Part shown: positions 58,050-64,000 of the stretch, in pieces
Numbering within the stretch: the first letter of the stretch is position 1
Layout of the letters: each line of letters starts with the position of its first letter
NCBI GenBank assembly: GCA_002419055.1
Contig: DIFI01000020.1
Location: 15,692-79,691 of the forward strand
DNA from: Peptococcaceae bacterium UBA5752
GTDB lineage: Bacteria; Bacillota; Dehalobacteriia; UBA4068
Reading direction: 5' to 3'
Length of the DNA stretch: 64,000 bases
Made by a program: the position numbers and the translations under genes
Notes under the pieces: model-generated
Seen by the model: the letters and a program-made list of their open reading frames with translations, nothing else
What the model was told of the DNA's origin: nothing
Databases searched by the model: none

Positions 58050-59177
58050 TTATCTGACAAGTTCATTATCAATTAATGTAATGATTTGCCGTAAGGCTGA
58101 TGTCGGTGTTAATTCTCCGTTCATTACTTTATTTTCTGTATTATCAATTTTTTGAGCTATTTGGGGATTTAGTAAAAGTAAGTTGCGAATATACTGATCA
58201 ACCATCTCTTTAACCCAAGTCAAGTTTTGCTCCTGACGACGGCGTTGCAAAAGACCACTGATGCGCATCTGCTCAACAAAGGTGCTGATAACCTCCCAAA
58301 CTTCCCAAATGCCTTCACCTGTTAATGATGAGCAGGTATAGGCTTGGGTGCGCCAGCCCTCGGTGGCAGGGCGGATATAATGGAGTATTTGCTCATAATC
58401 AGCTCTTGTCACTAATGCTTTTTGTTTATTAGAACCATCAGCCTTATTTACTATAATTGCATCAGCCAGTTCAAGAATGCCTTTTTTTATGCCTTGTAAA
58501 TCATCACCCGCTCCGGTAATAACAATAGTAAGGAAAAAGTCTACCATTGAACGGACTGTTGTTTCACTTTGACCGACACCAACAGTTTCAACAAGGATTA
58601 CCTCATAGCCGGCAGCTTCACAAAGAAGTAATGTTTCGCGGCTTTTACGAGTTACTCCGCCCAAAGTACCACCTGAAGGGGATGGGCGAATAAAGGCATT
58701 AGCTTCACGTGAGAGTTGCTCCATGCGTGTTTTATCGCCGAGAATGCTACCATGAGACAATGTACTGCTGGGGTCAACGGCCAGTACGGCAACTTTTTTG
58801 CCAGAAGTACACAGTCGCGTGCCTAATGCTTCGATAAAGGTACTCTTGCCGGCCCCGGGTACTCCAGTGATACCTACTCTAATTGCCTTGCCAGTGTAAG
58901 GAAGTAGCCGCTGTACTATTTCTTGTCCTATTTCGAAATGCTTTGAAGCATTACTCTCAACCTTAGTTATAGCTCTAGACAATACCATCCTATTGCCAGC
59001 CAAAATACCCTCAACATAATCGTCAATGGTTAATTTCGGTGGCTTTTTAACCGCATCTGAGTTTTGAACATTGGCGGAAGGATCTTCTACGCCAGTCATA
59101 ACGCGGCAGGCAAATTTATCGCTATCCTGGTCATCTTGATCAGGAGCCCATTCGGGCTTGTAGGTATCGTATGGCAT
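58050..59177 (-). CDS. meaB: Methylmalonyl-CoA mutase-associated GTPase MeaB
   Basis: A 375-residue G3E GTPase that guards methylmalonyl-CoA mutase and gates cobalamin loading. Motifs: GITGVPGAGKSTF (Walker A), AVDPSSTLSHGSILGDKTRM, FIRPSPSGGTLGGVTR, ILVETVGVGQSET (switch) and VNKADGSNK (G4). The N-terminal 45 residues are acidic and poorly conserved. ATG 59177 has a modest site (CAAGAGG). It lies 78 bases after mutB, across a hairpin at 59202-59236, and is the last gene of the operon. Confidence 0.95.
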   Translation of the reverse strand: MPYDTYKPEWAPDQDDQDSDKFACRVMTGVEDPSANVQNSDAVKKPPKLTIDDYVEGILAGNRMVLSRAITKVESNASKHFEIGQEIVQRLLPYTGKAIRVGITGVPGAGKSTFIEALGTRLCTSGKKVAVLAVDPSSTLSHGSILGDKTRMEQLSREANAFIRPSPSGGTLGGVTRKSRETLLLCEAAGYEVILVETVGVGQSETTVRSMVDFFLTIVITGAGDDLQGIKKGILELADAIIVNKADGSNKQKALVTRADYEQILHYIRPATEGWRTQAYTCSSLTGEGIWEVWEVISTFVEQMRISGLLQRRRQEQNLTWVKEMVDQYIRNLLLLNPQIAQKIDNTENKVMNGELTPTSALRQIITLIDNELVR

Positions 59178-59201
59178 AAAAACCTCTTGTTAGTAAATAT
59201 T

Positions 59202-59236
59202 GCCCACCGCTCACGCAATATGCATGGGCGGTGGGC
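59202..59236 (-). repeat. Hairpin between mutB and meaB
   Basis: GCCCACCGC (59202-59210) and GCGGTGGGC (59228-59236) form a 9-bp GC-rich stem with further pairing in the 17-base loop. There is no T-run, so attenuation or mRNA processing that lowers meaB relative to the mutase is more likely than termination. Confidence 0.7.
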
Positions 59237-59255
59237 TTGCGAGAAGTAGGCAAAA

Positions 59256-61445
59256 TTATTCGGTAGCAGCCAGACGTGCGTTGAGTATTTCCAACATATC
59301 TTTGGCGCAGGTAGGGATGACCGAACCCGGGCCATAGATGGCGGCAGCACCATGGTCTCTTAAGAATTGATAATCCTGTGCAGGAATAACGCCGCCAACG
59401 ATAATCATGATATCTTCACGGCCGCGTTTCTTTAATTCTTCAACTAATTGCGGCAACAGCGTTTTGTGTCCGGCAGCTAATGAACTCATGCCAATGATAT
59501 GAACATCGTTATCAACGGCATCTTGGGCTGTTTCTTCAGGAGTTTGGAAAAGCGGACCCATGTCGACGTCGAATCCCATATCGGCATAGGCGGTAGCCAC
59601 AACCTTAGCTCCGCGGTCATGACCATCTTGGCCCATCTTAGCAACCATGATACGAGGACGACGACCTTCTCTTTGTTCAAATTCATCGGTCATTTTTCTT
59701 ACTTCTGCGATCATAGATTCATCGCTGTATTCAGAACTGTAAACTCCTGAGATAGAACGGATAATTGCCTTATGCCGTCCGGAAACTTTTTCGACAGCAT
59801 CTGAAATTTCTCCGAGGCTGGCACGGGCGCGAGCAGCCTGAACGGCCAAATCAAGCAGGTTGCCCTCGCCGGTTTCTACGGATTTTGTAATAGCATTTAA
59901 ACATTGTTGGACTTTAGCGCTATCGCGGTTGGCACGCAGTTTGGCAAGTCTGTCAATCTGGGCCTGGCGTACAGCAGCGTTATCAACTTCAAGAATATCA
60001 ATAGGATCTTCCTGATCTAATTGTTGGTAATTCAAGCCGATAATCTTTTCATCGGTAGAATCGATATGGGCTTGCCGACGAGCAGAAGCTTCTTCAATTC
60101 TCATCTTGGGCAAGCCTGTTTCAATAGCTTTACTCATACCGCCAAGTTCTTCAATCTCCTGGATATGGGCCCAGGCGCGGCGAATTAGTTCATCGGTTAG
60201 GGCTTCGACATAATACGAGCCACCCCACGGATCAACAGCCTTGCAGACGTTGGTTTCGTCCTGAATATAGAGCTGAGTATTACGGGCGATACGAGCGGAG
60301 AAATCAGTAGGTAAAGCAATTGCTTCATCGAGAGCATTGGTATGCAGCGATTGGGTATGTCCAAGAGCGGCTGCCATGGCCTCAACGCAGGTACGTGCTA
60401 CATTGTTAAACGGATCCTGAGCCGTCAGACTCCAGCCGGAGGTTTGGCAGTGGGTACGCAGAGCCATCGATTTGTTGCTTTTTGGATTGTATTGTTTGAT
60501 GATTTTTGCCCAAAGCACTCTGGCAGCACGCATTTTGGCAACTTCCATGAAATAATTCTTGCCGATGCCCCAGAAGAAGGAGAGGCGCGGTGCAAAATCG
60601 TCAATAGCTAAACCAGCTGCAAGACCTGTACGGATATATTCCCAACCATCGGCCAGCGTATAACCCATTTCAATATCGGCAGTAGCGCCCGCTTCCTGCA
60701 TATGGTAGCCGGAAATACTAATACTATTGAATTTGGGCATATTCTTGGAGGTGTAGGCGAAAATGTCACCGATAATTCTCATTGAGGCAGCCGGTGGGTA
60801 GATGTAGGTGTTACGTACCATAAATTCTTTTAAGATATCGTTTTGGATGGTGCCGGAAAGAACACGCTTATCAACGCCTTGTTCCTCAGCGGCAACAATA
60901 TAAAATGCCATAATCGGCAGTACCGCCCCGTTCATTGTCATAGAAACCGACATTTGATCGAGAGGAATACCCGAGAAAAGTATTTCCATATCAAGAATTG
61001 AGTCAACGGCTACACCGGCTTTACCGACATCGCCGACTACACGCGGATGATCGGAGTCATAACCGCGGTGAGTCGCCAAATCAAAGGCTATAGAAAGACC
61101 TTTTTGACCGGCGGCAAGATTGCGGCGATAGAAAGCGTTACTTTCTTCGGCAGTAGAGAAACCGGCATATTGACGCACGGTCCATGGACGAACAACATAC
61201 ATTGTCGGATATGGCCCACGTAGGAATGGCGGTACACCGGCCATGTATTCGAGATGAGTGGCATCGGCATAGTCAGCTTCAGTATAGAGCGGTTTAAGAT
61301 CAATTTGTTCCATAGTGCGATAATAAAGCTCTTCGAAGGATTTGCCTGTTTCTTTTTCCACTTGAGCCTTCCATTGTTCGAAGCCGCCCGATTGGGGAGC
61401 AGCGCTATTGAAGGCTATTTTGCTAAAATCAAGTTTCTTATTCAT
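59256..61445 (-). CDS. mutB: Methylmalonyl-CoA mutase large (catalytic) subunit
   Basis: A 729-residue B12 enzyme interconverting succinyl-CoA and (R)-methylmalonyl-CoA. The N-terminal barrel starts with the substrate-binding part (GPYPTMYVVRPWTVRQYAGFSTAEESN). The C-terminal cobalamin domain has the DxHxxG motif (GQDGHDRGAKVVATA) near residue 605 and a GGVIPAQDY. ATG 61445 overlaps the mutA stop (TAATG) and has AAGGGGG eight bases before; an ATG six bases upstream is too close to that site. Coupling to mutA gives equal subunits. It is central to succinate-to-propionate conversion. Confidence 0.97.
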   Translation of the reverse strand: MNKKLDFSKIAFNSAAPQSGGFEQWKAQVEKETGKSFEELYYRTMEQIDLKPLYTEADYADATHLEYMAGVPPFLRGPYPTMYVVRPWTVRQYAGFSTAEESNAFYRRNLAAGQKGLSIAFDLATHRGYDSDHPRVVGDVGKAGVAVDSILDMEILFSGIPLDQMSVSMTMNGAVLPIMAFYIVAAEEQGVDKRVLSGTIQNDILKEFMVRNTYIYPPAASMRIIGDIFAYTSKNMPKFNSISISGYHMQEAGATADIEMGYTLADGWEYIRTGLAAGLAIDDFAPRLSFFWGIGKNYFMEVAKMRAARVLWAKIIKQYNPKSNKSMALRTHCQTSGWSLTAQDPFNNVARTCVEAMAAALGHTQSLHTNALDEAIALPTDFSARIARNTQLYIQDETNVCKAVDPWGGSYYVEALTDELIRRAWAHIQEIEELGGMSKAIETGLPKMRIEEASARRQAHIDSTDEKIIGLNYQQLDQEDPIDILEVDNAAVRQAQIDRLAKLRANRDSAKVQQCLNAITKSVETGEGNLLDLAVQAARARASLGEISDAVEKVSGRHKAIIRSISGVYSSEYSDESMIAEVRKMTDEFEQREGRRPRIMVAKMGQDGHDRGAKVVATAYADMGFDVDMGPLFQTPEETAQDAVDNDVHIIGMSSLAAGHKTLLPQLVEELKKRGREDIMIIVGGVIPAQDYQFLRDHGAAAIYGPGSVIPTCAKDMLEILNARLAATE

Positions 61446-63505
61446 TAGCATATCCCCCTTGCTTTTTGGATTTCGCTTAAAATTTGCAAACTATTGGCTT
61501 TTACGTGGATATAATCATCTATGCCTGCTTTATTCCATGCTTCTTTTAATTCCGGTGCGGGAGCTCCAGCTAATATAATTCTCACCGCAGGGCAGGCGGC
61601 CTTGATTTGGGCAACCAGCGCCGGTACGATCTCCGGATAAGTATCATCGGTGGAGCAAATGATGGTTACATCAGCTCCGCTGGCTTTGGCAGCAGCGGCA
61701 GCTTCGTCGACGGAGGCAAAACCGTCATTTTTGAGAACTTCGAAGCCGGCGACTTCCATAAAACCAGTGGAAAAATCGGCGCGGGCTTTGTGTTGAGGGA
61801 TCGGACCCATATTTGCAAGGAATACTTTGATGCTTTGTCCTTTGGCTGCTTTATATGCTTCTGTCCTGCTACGCAGGGCTTCGAACTGTTCGGTCCAGCG
61901 GTGGGCGGGAATTTCTTTGACGCTTAAACCGTCTCCGGACAGTTTTGCAGCGATATCGTTGACCGTGGTGCCGGCGGCAATGGCTTTTACTGCACTGCCG
62001 ATGCATTTGTCGATATTTGCCAGAGCTTTGTCAATATCAGATTTTTGATAAAGAGCGGCATGCTTAGCAGCGGCAGCTTTACGGGCGGCTTGCTGTTTTT
62101 CGCATTCGCAGGTGCCTTGAAGTTTTTCTTCGAGCATATTGGCATACATATTGGTACCAACCGCTTTATCGGCGCGGGTAGCCAGTTTATTAAATCTCTC
62201 GTTAAGTGTGGCAGCTATCTGCTCTTGAAGCGTGCCGGCCTGCAAAACGGCAAAGATGCCGCCGTCTGCTTCGATCTTCTGCATTGAGACCCAAATAGCT
62301 TCGGCTAATTGACCGGTTAGTGTTTCAATATACCAAGAACCGCCGGCAGGATCAACAGGTGAAAGCAAATTGAATTCGTTTTGCATCATCACCTGAATAT
62401 TGCGGGCAACACGGCGGGATAGCTCATCACTGGGACGAACTGCTTCATCAAACGGAGCAACCTGTAGAGCATCAACACCGCCGACTATACCGGAAAAAGC
62501 TTGGGTGGTGCTGCGAAGGATATTAACATATGGGTCGTAAACAGTTGAGGTAAATGAGGAGGTGCGGGCGGTGATATTTATCATAGCCGCTTCATCGTTA
62601 CCACCATAAGCTTTAATGATTTGCGCCCAGATCAGGCGTGATGCGCGAATCTTAGCAATTTCCATAAAGAAATTAGCACCAAGAGAAAATCCAAAACGAA
62701 TGGTTTTAGCGATATCATTGATATCATAACCATCTTTTAACAGTGCTTCTATATATGCAATGGCGCTTGACATGCAAGCGGCAACTTCCTGTACTGCATT
62801 AGCTCCGCCATTGTGATAAACAGAACCTTGAATATAGATCGTTTTAAGCTGAGGCGCATTTTTGAGGCTCCATTGCAAAGCAATAGATAATTGTTCGAGT
62901 AATTGTTCAATCGAACCGGAGATTTTACCGTTAGCAGCCATGGCTCCGGCAGGATCTGCTCCGATGCAACCGCTTAAGCTTGTGCTATCTAGCCCTTTTT
63001 TGTCCTCGTAAGCTTTAATTAAAGCAAGCAGAGCGAAAGCGCTTTCGCCGGCATATGCGTTAAGCGGATATATGCTAAGGTCGATACCATCAAATAAGGC
63101 CTCGGCATCTTCCAATGTTTCAAGTATTAACTGAGGTCCAAAGGCAACGGCGGTAGCGCCTTTGCTTAATTCTTTTTTAATAATCGCATTGGCATCTTCC
63201 GGTAAAACTGCATCGCTGGCTTGAGCGATAGTCCAGGGCTGATTGATATAGCCGGTGGCGTTTGTGCCACGCAAAAAATCTTTTGCCCCAGGGAATGTCA
63301 GCCTTTGTCCAAAATCTTCACAGCTTTGGCGGGTATAAATCGGCTGAATGGTAATGCCCTCATAAGTTTTACTGAGCAACTTTTTGTCAAAAGGCGCTCC
63401 CTTGAGAGCTGCCTCCGCAGCTTCCTTCCATTGCTCATATGAAGTAGGAGCAAATTCGTCGAAGGAAACAGCTGGTATGGCGGAGGATTGGTTTTCTCTT
63501 TCCAT
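61445..63505 (-). CDS. mutA: Methylmalonyl-CoA mutase small subunit
   Basis: A 686-residue structural subunit of the heterodimeric mutase. It follows the same barrel fold, with PWTIAQASDAV, SLSGCIGADPAG and the DPAGGSWYIETLT motif shared with mutB. The C-terminal Rossmann domain lacks the DxHxxG cobalamin motif, as expected for this subunit (VFLANMGPIPQHKARADF in its place). ATG 63505 is favoured since AAAGG lies nine bases before it; an ATG at 63514 would touch that site. It is first in the mutA-mutB-meaB operon. Confidence 0.95.
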   Translation of the reverse strand: MERENQSSAIPAVSFDEFAPTSYEQWKEAAEAALKGAPFDKKLLSKTYEGITIQPIYTRQSCEDFGQRLTFPGAKDFLRGTNATGYINQPWTIAQASDAVLPEDANAIIKKELSKGATAVAFGPQLILETLEDAEALFDGIDLSIYPLNAYAGESAFALLALIKAYEDKKGLDSTSLSGCIGADPAGAMAANGKISGSIEQLLEQLSIALQWSLKNAPQLKTIYIQGSVYHNGGANAVQEVAACMSSAIAYIEALLKDGYDINDIAKTIRFGFSLGANFFMEIAKIRASRLIWAQIIKAYGGNDEAAMINITARTSSFTSTVYDPYVNILRSTTQAFSGIVGGVDALQVAPFDEAVRPSDELSRRVARNIQVMMQNEFNLLSPVDPAGGSWYIETLTGQLAEAIWVSMQKIEADGGIFAVLQAGTLQEQIAATLNERFNKLATRADKAVGTNMYANMLEEKLQGTCECEKQQAARKAAAAKHAALYQKSDIDKALANIDKCIGSAVKAIAAGTTVNDIAAKLSGDGLSVKEIPAHRWTEQFEALRSRTEAYKAAKGQSIKVFLANMGPIPQHKARADFSTGFMEVAGFEVLKNDGFASVDEAAAAAKASGADVTIICSTDDTYPEIVPALVAQIKAACPAVRIILAGAPAPELKEAWNKAGIDDYIHVKANSLQILSEIQKARGIC

Positions 63506-63592
63506 AAATGACATCCTTTCTTAGTGATCTTTGAATTATAATTATGTAAAACAATACTGAAATCAATGTATGAGGTAGCAACCCCACCAAAT

Positions 63593-63621
63593 ATAATATA
63601 ATGTATAATGGCTAATGTCAA
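63593..63621 (-). promoter_or_regulatory. Promoter of the mutA-mutB-meaB operon
   Basis: On the minus strand TTGACA (63616-63621) and TATTAT (63593-63598) with 17 bases between them. The leader to mutA is about 80 bases. Confidence 0.8.
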
Positions 63622-63962
63622 TTATCGTGCAGATTAATGGAATTAACTGAATAATGCGTCAAAATGTGCTTAAATACATTGTTTGATATTTGATTTTAAT
63701 GTTTTAGATAACACTATATAATAGAAAGGAATTAAGTGCATGATTATATAAAGCTACGGTGATATATATTGAGATTTGACGGTGAAATCATTTTGGCGGA
63801 CTATCAGAGTTTTGTCGCAAATTATTTTAGTAGTCAAACTAATATTTCTTTTTTAAGGATAGATATTCTAATTTATTAAGTAATCATTATTTTTGCACTT
63901 AAAACATAATATCTGTTTAAAATAACAACTAAAATGACTTTGTCTGATTTACGAAAATAATG
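63622..63962. other. AT-rich intergenic region right of mutA, no gene found
   Basis: About 340 bases with no gene I can defend. The longest candidate is a 36-residue reading frame from TTG 63769 to 63879 without a good ribosome site. The composition is strongly A/T. It is probably the upstream region of a rightward gene beyond the window, with the mutA promoter at its left edge. Confidence 0.6.
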
Positions 63963-63991
63963 TTGACAAAGCTAATTAGATATGGTACATT
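63963..63991 (+). promoter_or_regulatory. Promoter directed out of the right end
   Basis: TTGACA at 63963-63968, a 17-base spacer and TACATT at 63986-63991, with TGG before the -10. The gene it serves lies outside the window. Confidence 0.7.
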
Positions 63992-64000
63992 ATTTAGGCA

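Noticed and set aside
63769..63879. 36-residue reading frame from TTG right of mutA
   Set aside because: Short, weak ribosome site and no recognisable sequence.

Overview
The window reads as one stretch of chromosome from an anaerobic, low- to mid-GC Firmicute. Several traits point to the Negativicutes, and an Acidaminococcaceae/Phascolarctobacterium-like bacterium is the best guess. The traits are a complete adenosylcobalamin methylmalonyl-CoA mutase module (mutA, mutB, meaB) of the kind used to make propionate from succinate, pyruvate phosphate dikinase, a 2-hydroxyacyl-CoA dehydratase-family gene at the left edge, a 55-residue DUF1540 protein, and a Firmicute-type order of housekeeping genes. 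Genus is inference: no rRNA is present. No phage, insertion sequence, CRISPR array or intact tRNA gene was seen.

Layout. 1-1.5 kb: a truncated double-cubane reductase gene diverges from a padR regulator coupled to a HAAS-PspC membrane protein. 1.6-12.8 kb: murJ, lepA, hemW, then the CIRCE-controlled hrcA-grpE-dnaK-dnaJ heat-shock operon, mtaB and a HIT protein. 12.9-25.5 kb: rpsU, an NfeD-FloA membrane microdomain operon, an M24 peptidase, then yqfC-yqfD-phoH-pgpH-ybeY-dgkA-DUF3048-era-recO. 25.7-32.6 kb: glyQS, ppdK, a UPF0173 hydrolase behind a structured leader, and DUF1540. 32.7-39.7 kb: the addBA recombination nuclease. 39.7-43.6 kb, minus strand: a PHP phosphatase, an HflX GTPase carrying an unexpected JAMM-like domain, a DUF362 protein and a 59-residue membrane protein. 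43.7-54.4 kb: nth, an S41 protease, a SpoIVFA-like protein, the TIGR03960/TIGR03936 pair, rng, rplU, rpmA, obg, nadD, yqeK and rsfS, which serve ribosome and RNA maturation. 54.8-58.0 kb: a more accessory set made of a metallophosphoesterase, an SPFH protein, a zinc-ribbon partner and an iron-sulfur flavoprotein. 58.0-63.5 kb, minus strand: mutA-mutB-meaB. The last 0.5 kb is AT-rich and non-coding, with a promoter firing out of the right end.

The main themes are translation and ribosome assembly (lepA, rpsU, ybeY, era, rng, rplU, rpmA, obg, rsfS, hflX, mtaB, glyQS), proteostasis (the dnaK operon), envelope maintenance (murJ, dgkA, nfeD/floA, pgpH, HAAS-PspC, SPFH), DNA repair (addAB, recO, nth) and propionate metabolism. 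The items most worth a second look are the complete JAMM metalloprotease signature at the N-terminus of HflX, the PspC gene nested in frame in the HAAS gene with its own Shine-Dalgarno, the SPFH plus zinc-ribbon pair, the structured RNA before the UPF0173 gene, the long palindrome over the nfeD promoter, and apparent leftovers of a sporulation programme (yqfC, yqfD, a SpoIVFA-like protein without SpoIVFB).
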